From Streptomyces bluensis (GTDB lineage: Bacteria > Actinomycetota > Actinomycetes > Streptomycetales > Streptomycetaceae): DNA of 64,000 nucleotides. The stretch covers positions 124,001 through 188,000 of the forward strand of contig NZ_BMVM01000014.1 of assembly GCF_014650715.1 (NCBI RefSeq). Reading direction: 5' to 3'. The position numbers and the translations under genes were made by a program. Within the stretch, counting starts at the first letter, position 1. The number at the start of each line of letters is the position of its first letter. This document shows, piece by piece, positions 33,187-41,796 of this stretch. The notes under the pieces are model-generated. The model did not search any database. It saw nothing but the letters and a program-made list of their open reading frames with translations, and had not been told where the DNA came from.

Positions 33187-34056
33187 TCAAGGCCGGTGCC
33201 CTGTCATCCGTGCCGCCGAGGCGATCGTCGAGCGGGCCTCCCGTTCCGTGAGTCCCGTGCGTACCGCCGCGTCGACCAGGGCGATCGCGAGGTTTGGCCC
33301 GATGCCGTTCTCGTAGGCGCGACAGGCGGCCCAGAAGAGGCGGGTATTGCGCTGGCCCTCATGCGCGGCGAGGACGAACTGGACCAGGCCCTGGCCCTGC
33401 TGGGCGGTGGATGCGGGGGCGCTCGGGTGGTGGGTGCGCGGTGGGGGGAGCAGAAGGCGCAGGAGGGGCGGTGGGCAGGGGGCGGGGGCCAGGTGGGCGG
33501 TTCCCGGGGCCGTGCCGTAGACGCCGTGGTCGGTGCGTGAGCCGGGGCCGACCAGGTAGCCACCGGCGCCCCTGATGTCGATGCCGGGGGCCAGACGGCT
33601 CGCGGAGTTGGGGACAACCACGTCCGGTGGCCCGGTCAGCCACAGGTGGCGGCCGCCGCTGGGGGTCAGGACGACGACCGTCTCGGGGATGGTGAAGAGG
33701 TGCCGGAGGGCCAGTTCGCGCAGGGCCGCGGACGAATCCGTGCCGTTTTTCCTGTCGAGGTCGAGGCCGATCAGATGGTGGGGGTGCAGTCCGCAGGCGA
33801 TGCCGTAGCCGGTCGCCCAGGGGGCCGCGGCGAAGAGTTCACGGATGCGGCGCGGGTCGGTCGAGGCGTCGTACACGCCGTGTCCGAAGCGGCCGCACTC
33901 ACCGTGGCAGGGGGTCGGCGTTGGGTCGTCGCGATGGGGGGAACGGAGGGCTGGGAGTTTCGTCCGGGACAGAGGGATCACCGCCAGTCCGCGTTCGGCG
34001 GCGGACAGGGCGTGCGCCAGGGCCAGGGTGGTGGCCTGCCGGTCCGGGGTGGCCAT
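33187..34056 (-). CDS. Prim-pol domain protein (bifunctional DNA primase/polymerase family)
   Basis: 289 residues with the prim-pol fold: ALSAAERGLAVIPLSRTKLP at the N-terminus, the metal-binding LIGLDLDRKNG (two Asp), and the GGRHLWLTG and GIDIRGAGGYLVGPGS motifs. A small helical domain follows. Such proteins are archaeo-eukaryotic primase relatives common in Streptomyces and mobile elements; no helicase domain is attached. The start ATG 34056 has GGAGGT immediately adjacent, an unusually short spacing, so an upstream GTG is possible. Confidence 0.85.
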   Translation of the reverse strand: MATPDRQATTLALAHALSAAERGLAVIPLSRTKLPALRSPHRDDPTPTPCHGECGRFGHGVYDASTDPRRIRELFAAAPWATGYGIACGLHPHHLIGLDLDRKNGTDSSAALRELALRHLFTIPETVVVLTPSGGRHLWLTGPPDVVVPNSASRLAPGIDIRGAGGYLVGPGSRTDHGVYGTAPGTAHLAPAPCPPPLLRLLLPPPRTHHPSAPASTAQQGQGLVQFVLAAHEGQRNTRLFWAACRAYENGIGPNLAIALVDAAVRTGLTEREARSTIASAARMTGHRP

Positions 34057-34432
34057 ACCTCCATGTTCGTACTTGTGTTCGAAAAAGGGAAGAGGGGGAG
34101 GCGGGGGTGCGGGCCGTCCGGGTGAAGCGAATTGGCGTGGCCGGAGGTGTGCTGGAACGTTTCGTTCCTTGCGATCACTGGGGTTGTCGCTGCCTGGGCT
34201 GATCATCGCCTTGCGCTGGCGATTATGGGGCCTCAGGGGGTTTATCGACATGTCATCACGCTTACGTGCGAATCAGGGCTTCCGGGGTGGTTCGCCGTGG
34301 AATCGGTGGGCAACTCTGGATGCGCGACGTCGAGCACAGCCTTGGGGCGGTCGGCCAACCGCCTTGAAATCAGCCGTACTTCACGTACGTCCGGCAGCGG
34401 AGCCGGCGCGTACCCGGGCCTGGAGGAAACAC
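34057..34432. promoter_or_regulatory. 376-bp divergent intergenic region
   Basis: Promoter region for divergent genes. A 15-bp dyad GGAACGTTTCGTTCC lies at 34154-34168, and an ATCGCC/GGCGAT pair lies around 34205-34225; both are candidate operators. No gene is supported. Confidence 0.4.
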
Positions 34433-34741
34433 ATGGCAAGCATCCGTACCGCACGCGTCCTCGCCGCCGTCGCGGCCCTGCCCCTCGCGGCCGCCCTCTT
34501 CTCGGGCGTGGCGGCGGCGGACAACGGCGCCTTGGCGGATCTCGGATCGAACGCGGCCGCGGCATCGGCCAACAGCGGGGTGGGGCGCGACAACTACGGC
34601 AACTCGTCCACCACGCAGCAGCAGGCGGTCGGTTCCGGCGCCTCGAACCGGAGCAGCACGGCTCAGGTCAACGGCTCCGCGTTCACGGCCATCGACCAGT
34701 CGAACGAGAACGTCGCCGTCAACTTCGCCCCCCTGTGGTGA
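34433..34741 (+). CDS. Small secreted protein of unknown function (102 aa)
   Basis: ATG 34433 follows GGAGG at ideal spacing. A signal peptide (ARVLAAVAALPLAAALFSG, cleavage after VAAA) leads to a mature chain of ~75 residues rich in Ser, Asn, Ala and Gln (NYGNSSTTQQQAVGSG) that ends in NVAVNFAPLW. No cysteines. The composition is like secreted or surface-active small Streptomyces proteins, but it lacks the chaplin motif and is not a clear rodlin. Confidence 0.75.
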   Translation: MASIRTARVLAAVAALPLAAALFSGVAAADNGALADLGSNAAAASANSGVGRDNYGNSSTTQQQAVGSGASNRSSTAQVNGSAFTAIDQSNENVAVNFAPLW

Positions 34742-35082
34742 GCCGCGGGGCCGATGCTCTCCCATCGGTCCTGAAAGGCCCGTCTTGGGTGTTGGTGTGC
34801 TTCGTGGGGTGACTGCGTGTCTGCGCGGTGGTGCTTCGGCACCGCCGCGCGGCTGCTTTCCCGCGCGGTTGTTTCCCCGCAGTTGTTTCCCTCCAGTGGT
34901 TCCCCCGCAGTTGTTTTCCGTGGTTCACGCGTGCGCGTGTCCGACGGCTGTCTACGCGTGCGTGGCCGACGACACCCGGCGACGGTCTACGCGCGTGCGT
35001 GCCCGGCGGTCTTGACAGCCTCCTCGTACCTGACGGACAGTCAGAAACTCTTGCTCGTACGAGGTCCTGGAGGGCCGGAGCC
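34742..35082. other. 341-bp region with a ~17-bp tandem repeat
   Basis: At about 34855-34920 there are four imperfect copies of a unit like CCCCGCAGTTGTTTCC. No gene is supported. The steroid-type operon begins at its right edge with a GGAGGG ribosome site. Confidence 0.55.
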
Positions 35083-36246
35083 GTGCACCTCGCCCCCACC
35101 GAGCGTCAGCGCCGACTGCGCACCGAACTCCGTACGTACTTACGGGACCTGATGCCGCAGGGCCCGCCGGGCCAGGACGATCAACGCGGGCAGCGTGCCC
35201 TGCTGCGCCGTATCGGCGCCGACGGCTGGCTTGGGCTCGGCTGGCCCGAGGCGTACGGCGGTCAGGGGCGGGGCGCGGACGAGCAGTTCGTGTTCTTCGA
35301 CGAGGCCTACCGTGCCGGTGCTCCCGTGTCGATGGTCACGCTGAACACGGTCGGGCCCACTCTCATGAGGTACGGGAGCGAGGAACAGAGGACGTTCTTC
35401 CTGCCCCGCATCCTCAGCGGCGACCTCGTCTTCGCGATCGGGTACAGCGAGCCGTCGGCGGGCACGGACCTCGCGGCGCTGCGGACCCGGGCCGTCCGGG
35501 ACGACGAGGGCTGGCTGATCGACGGGCAGAAGATCTTCACCTCGGGCGCCCAGAACGCCGACTGGATCTGGCTCGCCTGCCGGACCGACCCCGACGTGCC
35601 CAGGCACCGCGGCATCTCCATCCTCCTCGTCCCCACGGACGCACCCGGTTTCTCGTGGACCCCCATCGAGACCGTGGGCGGGCTGACCACGACGGCGACG
35701 TACTACGACGGGATCCGCGTGCCGGCAGCGAACCTCGTCGGCGAGGAGAACGGCGGCTGGGGGCTCATCACCAACCAGCTCAACCACGAGCGGGTCGCCC
35801 TCGCCGCGATCGGCATGCAGGCGGAGGACTTCTGCACGGCCGCGCTGGAGGCGGCGCTCGCACCTGATCCGGTGACGGGGAAACGTCGGGTTGACGAGCC
35901 GTGGGTGCGTTCCCGGCTGGCCGAGGTGCATGCCCGCCTGGCCGCAACGCGCCTGCTCAACTGGCGTTTGGTGGGGGACGTGGGAGCCGGCCGACTGGCG
36001 CCGGGCGACGCGAGCGGCGTGAAAGTCGTGGGAACCGAATCGGCGGTCGCGGTGTACCGAATGTGTCAGGAAATCGTCGGAGCGGACGCGCTGATCCGCT
36101 CCGGTTCGCCAGGGGCGTTCGGGGACGGTGAGCTGGAGCGGATGAACAGGGCGGCGCAGATCAACACGTTCGGGGGCGGGGTGAGCGAGGTGCAGCGGGA
36201 GATCGTCGCGACGATGCGGCTCGGAATGACGAGGGGCCGACGGTGA
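35083..36246 (+). CDS. chsE2: Acyl-CoA dehydrogenase, ChsE2 (FadE29)-like
   Basis: 387 residues, flavin-dependent. ACAD features: GWPEAYGGQG, FAIGYSEPSAGTDLAALRTRA (FAD and substrate loop), DGQKIFTSGA, and the C-terminal INTFGGGVSEVQREIVA. The length and partner genes match ChsE2 of the M. tuberculosis igr operon, which with ChsE1 oxidises the 3-carbon CoA side chain of steroid intermediates. GTG 35083 follows GGAGGG. It overlaps the next gene by GTGA; the five genes to 40096 form one operon. Confidence 0.85.
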   Translation: MHLAPTERQRRLRTELRTYLRDLMPQGPPGQDDQRGQRALLRRIGADGWLGLGWPEAYGGQGRGADEQFVFFDEAYRAGAPVSMVTLNTVGPTLMRYGSEEQRTFFLPRILSGDLVFAIGYSEPSAGTDLAALRTRAVRDDEGWLIDGQKIFTSGAQNADWIWLACRTDPDVPRHRGISILLVPTDAPGFSWTPIETVGGLTTTATYYDGIRVPAANLVGEENGGWGLITNQLNHERVALAAIGMQAEDFCTAALEAALAPDPVTGKRRVDEPWVRSRLAEVHARLAATRLLNWRLVGDVGAGRLAPGDASGVKVVGTESAVAVYRMCQEIVGADALIRSGSPGAFGDGELERMNRAAQINTFGGGVSEVQREIVATMRLGMTRGRR

Positions 36247-37262
36247 GCGCCGGGGCGGGGCATCCGGAGCGGGACGTGCAACAGCTCAAGGAGCAGCAGC
36301 TCAAGGAACAGCAGCTCAAGGAACAGGGGCTCAAGGAGGCGGAAGGGGCCGACGATCTGTCCGTGCGGCTGAAGGCGTACGAGGGGTGTGCGGCGGCGGT
36401 CGGCGGAGTGGGCAAGGATCGGGTGAACGAGCCGATGATCCGCCACTGGTGCGAGGCGATGGGCGACACCAACCCGGCGTACGCGGGGCCGGACGCCGTC
36501 GCGCCCCCCACCATGCTCCAGGCGTGGACGATGGGCGGCCTGTCCGGGCACAGCGGCCGCTCGAAGGCGTACGACGAACTGTTCGCAGTGCTGGACGAAG
36601 CCGGGTACACCTCCGTGGTCGCCACCGACTGCGAGCAGGAATACCTGCGTCCGCTGCGGCCCGGGGACGAGATCACCTTCGACTCGGTGATCGAGTCGGT
36701 CTCGGAGCGCAAGACGACCAAGCTGGGGACGGGGTACTTCGTCACGACGCGGACGGAGGTGAGGGCGGGCGGCGAACCGGCGGGCACGCACCGGTTCCGG
36801 ATCCTCAAGTACGCGCCCGCCCGGCGCGAGCCGAAGGGCCCTCGGAGCCGGCGCCCACACCCGGTGGTCAACCGGGACAACGCCGGGTTCTGGCAGGGAG
36901 TGGCCCGCCACCAACTGCTCATCCAGCGCTGTGGCGACTGCGGGACGCTCCGCTTTCCCTGGCTGCCGGGGTGCAGCGCCTGCGGCTCGCTGGAGTGGGA
37001 GACGGTCGAGGCGAGCGGCGAGGGCTCGGTCTATTCGTACGTCGTCATGCACCACCCACGTTTCGAGGCGTTCGACCCTCCCTACGCGGTCGGACTCATC
37101 GAGCTGGCGGAGGGCGTTCGGATTGTCAGCAATGTGGTGGGGGTGCCGTACGACGAGGTGAGGATCGGTCTGCCGGTGCGGCTGGAGTTCGCGCGGTTCG
37201 ACGACGAGGACGGAGAGCTGGTGCTGCCGGTCTTCCGGGTCCTGGAGGGTGGCGAGGACTGA
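36243..37262 (+). CDS. chsH2: MaoC-like hydratase / DUF35 fusion, ChsH2-like
   Basis: 339 residues. An N-terminal MaoC (hot-dog) domain (about 45-190; WCEAMGDTNPAYAG, CEQEYLRPLRPGDEI) is fused to a DUF35 OB-fold domain with a zinc knuckle (CGDCGTLRFPWLPGCSACG). In the igr pathway ChsH2 pairs with ChsH1 to hydrate the side-chain enoyl-CoA, and its DUF35 part recruits the aldolase Ltp2. GTG start overlaps the preceding stop. The first ~20 residues contain four QLKEQ-type repeats that are absent from the family core and come from a 15-bp tandem repeat. Confidence 0.85.
   Translation: MSAGAGHPERDVQQLKEQQLKEQQLKEQGLKEAEGADDLSVRLKAYEGCAAAVGGVGKDRVNEPMIRHWCEAMGDTNPAYAGPDAVAPPTMLQAWTMGGLSGHSGRSKAYDELFAVLDEAGYTSVVATDCEQEYLRPLRPGDEITFDSVIESVSERKTTKLGTGYFVTTRTEVRAGGEPAGTHRFRILKYAPARREPKGPRSRRPHPVVNRDNAGFWQGVARHQLLIQRCGDCGTLRFPWLPGCSACGSLEWETVEASGEGSVYSYVVMHHPRFEAFDPPYAVGLIELAEGVRIVSNVVGVPYDEVRIGLPVRLEFARFDDEDGELVLPVFRVLEGGED
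36282..36341 (+). repeat. 15-bp tandem repeat encoding QLKEQ units
   Basis: Four copies of CAGCTCAAGGAACAG with one or two changes, in frame within the start of the ChsH2-like gene. Being a multiple of three, copy changes would keep the frame. Confidence 0.85.
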
Positions 37263-37263
37263 C

Positions 37264-38505
37264 ATGGACTTCACGCCCACGGAGGAGCAGACCGCCGCTC
37301 GCGAGCTGGCCGCGCGGATCTTCGGCGACCTCGCCACGCATGAGCGACTCGCCACCCTCGGAACGGGCAGCGACATGGAGCTGTGGAAGGCGCTGTGCGC
37401 CGCCGGACTCGTGAGTGCCGTGGAGGACATCGGCCTCCTCGGCCTGGTTCTCCTCCTGGAGGAGCAGGGGCGCACCACCGCTCAGGCCCCCTTCGCGGCG
37501 AGCTGCGTGTACGGGCTGCTGACGGTGGGGGCGTACGGCTCGCCGGAGCAGCGCGGACGCCTCCTGCCGGGGATCCGCGACGGCTCAGTGGTGGTGTGCG
37601 GGGCGTTTCCGGCCGTGGGGGGTGTACGGGCGTCCGAGCGGGGGGAGTTGACCGGCACCGTGCCCCTCGTGCCCTGGCTGAGGGACGCCACACATGTGCT
37701 CGTGCCCGACGAGCGGCGGCGACTGTGGCTGGTGCCGGCCGCCGACGCGGGCTGCGAGCCCGTCGAGTCGACGGCGCCCTGGGCGGCGGGGCGGCTGACG
37801 CTGGACGGTGCGCCGGGGGAGCCGCTGGGGGCACCGGACGCCTACGAGGACGTGCTCCTCACCGCTCGCACCGCCTTCGCGGGCCTGCAGGCCGGGGTGT
37901 GCGCCGGATCGCTGGCGCGCGCCGTGGCGCATACGAACAGCCGGGAGCAGTTCGGACGGCCCCTGGCCGTCAAGCAGGGCGTTCAACTCCGGGTGGCCGA
38001 CGCCTACATGGACACCGAGGCGATACGCGTGACGGTGTACGAGGCGGCCTGGCGCCGTGATCAGGGCCTGCCCTACGCCATGGAGGCGCTGACCGCCGCT
38101 TGGTGGGCGTCCGAAGCGGGACAGCGGGTGGTGCACGCCGGGCAGCATCTGCACGGCGGCACCGGAGCCGACCTGGAGCATCCCGTCCACCGGCACTTCC
38201 TGTGGGGGCGGCAACTGGACGCATACCTGGGGTGCGGGAGCGAAGTGCTGGAGGAGTTGGGGGAGCTGATCGTGCGTGATGCCGAGGAAGCGCGAAGAAC
38301 CCCGGAAGCCCAAGGAATCCGGGCAACCGACCGAGCCGAAGGTTTCAGACGCGCCGAGGGGCCAGAGGGGCAACAGCGGCCGGAAGAGGGGCTGGAAGGC
38401 AAGAAGGTGCCGGAGGGGTGGAAGGGACTGGAGGGCTGGAACGGGCTGGAGGGGCTCAGTAGATCAAGAGGGGCCACCAGGGGCCAAGAGGACCAAAGTG
38501 GTTGA
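37264..38505 (+). CDS. chsE1: Acyl-CoA dehydrogenase, ChsE1 (FadE28)-like, with tail extension
   Basis: 413 residues. The first ~340 form a reduced ACAD (MDFTPTEEQ start; REQFGRPLAVKQGVQLRVAD; HAGQHLHGGTGADLEHPVHR) like ChsE1, the partner of ChsE2 in a heterotetrameric dehydrogenase. The last ~70 residues (for example RRAEGPEGQQRPEEGLEG) are charged, repetitive and outside the fold. ATG at 37264 lies one base after the previous stop. Confidence 0.82.
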   Translation: MDFTPTEEQTAARELAARIFGDLATHERLATLGTGSDMELWKALCAAGLVSAVEDIGLLGLVLLLEEQGRTTAQAPFAASCVYGLLTVGAYGSPEQRGRLLPGIRDGSVVVCGAFPAVGGVRASERGELTGTVPLVPWLRDATHVLVPDERRRLWLVPAADAGCEPVESTAPWAAGRLTLDGAPGEPLGAPDAYEDVLLTARTAFAGLQAGVCAGSLARAVAHTNSREQFGRPLAVKQGVQLRVADAYMDTEAIRVTVYEAAWRRDQGLPYAMEALTAAWWASEAGQRVVHAGQHLHGGTGADLEHPVHRHFLWGRQLDAYLGCGSEVLEELGELIVRDAEEARRTPEAQGIRATDRAEGFRRAEGPEGQQRPEEGLEGKKVPEGWKGLEGWNGLEGLSRSRGATRGQEDQSG

Positions 38506-38537
38506 GGGACCGGAGGGACAGGAGGAGGTGATGCGGC

Positions 38538-38930
38538 ATGAGGACGGGTGAGGAGCTTCCACCGCTGGAGATCCCGATCACCCGCACGCTGATCGTTGCT
38601 GGGGCCATCGCCTCGCGCGACTACCAGGACGTGCACCATGATGCGGAGCTGGCGCGGCAGAAGGGCTCGCCGGACATCTTCATGAACATCCTGACGACCA
38701 ACGGCCTGGTCGGCAGGTACGTCACGGACCACTTCGGCCCCGGAGCGGTCCTCCGCAAGGTGGCCATACGGCTCGGGGCGCCCAACTACCCCGGCGACAC
38801 GATGGTGCTGACCGCGTCGGTGGACACGATTGAGGATGGCACGGCGACGGTGCGGGTCGTCGGGGAGAACGGCATAGGCAGACATGTGACGGGCACCGTA
38901 ACGGTCACCCTCCCCTCCGGGGGCGTCTGA
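38538..38930 (+). CDS. chsH1: MaoC-family enoyl-CoA hydratase, ChsH1-like
   Basis: 130 residues, single hot-dog domain. The catalytic Asp-His pair lies in SRDYQDVHHD, the hydratase 2 signature. This is the catalytic partner of ChsH2 in steroid side-chain hydration. Ribosome site GGAGGTGATG precedes the ATG. Its stop overlaps the next start as TGATG. Confidence 0.86.
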   Translation: MRTGEELPPLEIPITRTLIVAGAIASRDYQDVHHDAELARQKGSPDIFMNILTTNGLVGRYVTDHFGPGAVLRKVAIRLGAPNYPGDTMVLTASVDTIEDGTATVRVVGENGIGRHVTGTVTVTLPSGGV

Positions 38931-40096
38931 TGAGCGTCCGGACGAGGGACGCCCTCGGAGGGCGGGCGGCGGTCGTGGGGATCGGGGCGACCGAGTTCTC
39001 CAAGGACTCGGGGCGCAGCGAACTGCGGCTGGCGGTGGAGGCGGTGCGGGCCGCGCTCGACGACGCGGGGCTGACACCGGGCGATGTCGACGGGATGGTC
39101 ACGTTCACGATGGACACCAGCCCGGAGATCACCGTGGCGCAGGCCGCCGGGATCGGGGAGCTGTCCTTCTTCTCACGGATCCACTACGGCGGCGGGGCCG
39201 CGTGCGCCACGGTCCAGCAGGCGGCGCTCGCGGTGGCGACCGGGGTGGCCGAGGTCGTGGTCTGCTACCGGGCGTTCAACGAGCGCTCGGGGCGGCGGTT
39301 CGGCTCCGGAGTGCAGCACCGCGAACCCTCGGCGGAGGGCGCCGCGCTGGGTTGGTCCCTGCCGTTCGGGCTGCTGACGCCGGCGTCGTGGGTGGCGATG
39401 GCGGCTCAGCGGTACCTGCACGCGTACGGGCTGTCACCCGAGGCGTTCGGGCACGTGGCGGTGGTGGACCGGAAGTACGCGGCGACGAACCCGGCGGCGT
39501 ACTTCCACGGCAGGCCCATCTCGCTGGCCGAGCACGCGGCCTCGCGGTGGATCGTCGAGCCACTCCGGCTGCTGGACTGCTGTCAGGAGACGGACGGCGG
39601 TCAGGCGATCGTCGTCACCTCGGTGGAGCGGGCCCGTGACCTGCCCAACCCACCCGCCGTGATCCTGGCGGCCGCCCAGGGCGCGGGGCGGGCGCAGGAA
39701 CAGATGACCAGCTTCTACCGGGACGACCTCACCGGGCTGCCCGAGATGGGGGTGGTGGCGCGGCAGCTGTGGCGGACGTCGGGGCTGGGGCCGGCGGACA
39801 TCGACGTGGGGATCCTGTACGACCACTTCACGCCGTTCGTGCTGATGCAGCTGGAGGAGTTCGGGTTCTGCGGGGCGGGGGAGGCAGCGGACTTCGTGGC
39901 CGAGGAACGGCTGCCGGTCAACACGCATGGGGGACAGCTCGGAGAGGCGTACCTCCATGGGATGAACGGCATTGCGGAGGGGGTGAGACAGGTGCGGGGC
40001 ACGGCGGTGAACCAGATACCGCAAGCCCGGAGGGTGCTGGTCACCGCCGGGACGGGGGTCCCGACGTCCGGGATGGTTCTGGGAGCGGAGGGGTGA
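38930..40096 (+). CDS. ltp2: Thiolase-fold lipid-transfer protein / steroid side-chain aldolase, Ltp2-like
   Basis: 388 residues with a thiolase fold (AAVVGIGATEFSKDSGRSE; GGGAACATVQQAALAV; GILYDHFTPFVLMQLEEFG; NTHGGQLGEAYLHGMNGI). Ltp2 catalyses retro-aldol cleavage of the hydrated 3-carbon side chain, releasing propionyl-CoA and the 17-keto steroid, and needs the DUF35 part of ChsH2. Being last in the operon fits this order of steps. No other steroid-ring genes lie in this window. Confidence 0.86.
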   Translation: MSVRTRDALGGRAAVVGIGATEFSKDSGRSELRLAVEAVRAALDDAGLTPGDVDGMVTFTMDTSPEITVAQAAGIGELSFFSRIHYGGGAACATVQQAALAVATGVAEVVVCYRAFNERSGRRFGSGVQHREPSAEGAALGWSLPFGLLTPASWVAMAAQRYLHAYGLSPEAFGHVAVVDRKYAATNPAAYFHGRPISLAEHAASRWIVEPLRLLDCCQETDGGQAIVVTSVERARDLPNPPAVILAAAQGAGRAQEQMTSFYRDDLTGLPEMGVVARQLWRTSGLGPADIDVGILYDHFTPFVLMQLEEFGFCGAGEAADFVAEERLPVNTHGGQLGEAYLHGMNGIAEGVRQVRGTAVNQIPQARRVLVTAGTGVPTSGMVLGAEG

Positions 40097-40142
40097 GGGG
40101 TGCGGTGCCTACGACGAGGGGATGCACCTCTCAGGGGTACAC

Positions 40143-40157
40143 CCTCAGTACCTGAGG
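40143..40157. promoter_or_regulatory. Dyad CCTCAG-TAC-CTGAGG upstream of the sigma gene
   Basis: A 15-bp dyad with a second half-site copy ACCTGAGGG at 40203-40211. It lies 60-130 bp upstream of the sigma factor start, a plausible operator or autoregulatory site. Confidence 0.35.
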
Positions 40158-40273
40158 GCCGCTCGTCCACCTTCAGGAGGTGGGGGTTTCCCTACTCCTA
40201 CAACCTGAGGGTGATTCGCCTTCGGGACTTCCGGCCGATCCGCCCGATCGGGGGTCGCTCTTAGCGTGGAGCC

Positions 40274-40828
40274 ATGACCACACCCGTCTGCACCAGCGCT
40301 TCGGACGCCGCTACCTCAGCGAGGCAGACCCTTCCGTATCCGTCGTTCTCGTCGTACATGAAGGACCGCCAGCCGGTGCTGCTGCGAACCGCCCGGTCGC
40401 TGACCGCGAACCCGAGCGACGCGGAGGACCTGCTGCAGACCGCGCTCACCAAGACGTATGTCGCCTGGGACCGGATCGAGGACCACCGGGCCCTCGACGG
40501 CTACGTACGGCGTGCTCTGGTCAACACGCGGACGTCGCAGTGGCGCAAGCGCAAGGTGGACGAGTTCGCGTGCGACGAACTGCCGGAGCCGGAGCTGGCG
40601 CCTGCCGGGGATCCCGCCGAGCAGCAGGCGCTGCACGACGCGATGTGGCGGGCGATCATGAAGCTGCCGGCCCGGCAGCGGGCGATGGTCGTCCTCAGGT
40701 ATTACGAGGATCTGAGCGAGGTGCAGACCGCCGAGGTGCTCGGAGTGTCGGTGGGCACGGTCAAGTCGGCGGTGTCGCGGGCCCTCGGCAAGCTGCGGGA
40801 GGACCCCGAGCTGGTGCCCGTGCGGTAG
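40274..40828 (+). CDS. SigE-family ECF sigma factor
   Basis: 184 residues, extracytoplasmic-function sigma factor. Region 2 covers LLRTARSLTANPSDAEDLLQTALTKTYVAWD and region 4 has LPARQRAMVVLRYYEDLSE and VGTVKSAVSRALGKL, the DNA-recognition helix. No anti-sigma gene is adjacent, typical of the SigE-family subgroup. Targets unknown; the next gene, a secreted SodC-like protein, could be one. Confidence 0.9.
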   Translation: MTTPVCTSASDAATSARQTLPYPSFSSYMKDRQPVLLRTARSLTANPSDAEDLLQTALTKTYVAWDRIEDHRALDGYVRRALVNTRTSQWRKRKVDEFACDELPEPELAPAGDPAEQQALHDAMWRAIMKLPARQRAMVVLRYYEDLSEVQTAEVLGVSVGTVKSAVSRALGKLREDPELVPVR

Positions 40829-41024
40829 CGCCGTGAACTTCCACGGGATCTCCCCCAGTACCCATCAGTAGGGGATTCGGTATGGCTTGTCCGCTGTTGT
40901 ACTGTGCTGATCCCAAGCACCAGACGGCATCAAGTCTCCCTGAAGGGACTGGACTTGGGCGCTGTCGTCGCGCACGGGAACGACAGCGCGGACCCCCGCT
41001 CAGTGCGTACTGGAGAGAAGAACC

Positions 41025-41648
41025 ATGCCCAGGCACAGTCTCACCGCCCTGAACAGGGGCGCCCTGGTGGCAGTCGCCGGTGTCCTCGCGGTCGCCGCCG
41101 GTGCCGGTCTGACGGCGACGGCCGACGCCGCCGAGCCAAGAGCCACGAAGGGTCCGCTGCCGAGACTGGTCGTCGGGACGGTCTTCGCTCCGGTCAGCGC
41201 GGCGCCCTACGCACAGGCGGTGACCTACGACTCCGAGCTGGTGCCGGTGGGCGGCAGCGTCCAGGTCAAGGAGACGCTGCGCCGCGATGGCGGGACGCGG
41301 ATCGAGCTCCGCGTGAGGGACCTCGTCGCGCACCGTGTCTACGGTGCCCACGTCCACACCAAACCGTGCGGCAAGCTGCCCGCCGACGCCGGGCCGCACT
41401 ACCAGGACCGGGTGGACCCGACGCAGCCCTCGGTCAACCCCGAGTACGCCAACCCGGACAACGAGGCGTGGCTGGACCTGACCGCCGACAGGCACGGCTC
41501 GGCCCGCTCCCTGGCCACCGTGGACTGGCGCTTCCGGGAGCGAGGAGCCCGTTCCGTGGTGCTGCACGAGATGGCCACCGCCACGCACGAAGGTCACGCG
41601 GGCACGGCCGGTGCGCGCCTAGCCTGCGTGAACGTGCCCTTCGTGTAG
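41025..41648 (+). CDS. Secreted Cu/Zn superoxide dismutase-family protein
   Basis: 207 residues with a signal peptide (ALVAVAGVLAVAAGAGLTATADA). The C-terminal domain has the SodC pattern: GAHVHTKPCG (copper His pair and disulfide Cys), AGPHYQD, a late HEMATATHEGHAGTAGARLACV with the second Cys. Family ligands are partly conserved, but activity is not proven. Located downstream of the sigma gene with a ~196-bp gap that should contain its own promoter. Confidence 0.78.
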   Translation: MPRHSLTALNRGALVAVAGVLAVAAGAGLTATADAAEPRATKGPLPRLVVGTVFAPVSAAPYAQAVTYDSELVPVGGSVQVKETLRRDGGTRIELRVRDLVAHRVYGAHVHTKPCGKLPADAGPHYQDRVDPTQPSVNPEYANPDNEAWLDLTADRHGSARSLATVDWRFRERGARSVVLHEMATATHEGHAGTAGARLACVNVPFV

Positions 41649-41796
41649 AGCGTCGGCAGCCACATGCTCACCGCCCATGCCAAGCCCCGACACCGGCGGA
41701 CCAATCCGCCGTCGCCTAGTGACATACTGCGTGGTACGCCAGCACAATCGCGGGACACCTACCCTCGCGGTAGCCGCTTCAATGAGGAGGCCCCCG

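Noticed and set aside
34433..34741. Chaplin or rodlin identity for the small secreted protein
   Set aside because: It lacks the chaplin Gly-Asn-Val repeat pattern and cysteines, and it does not match the rodlin sequence I remember, so it was left as unknown.
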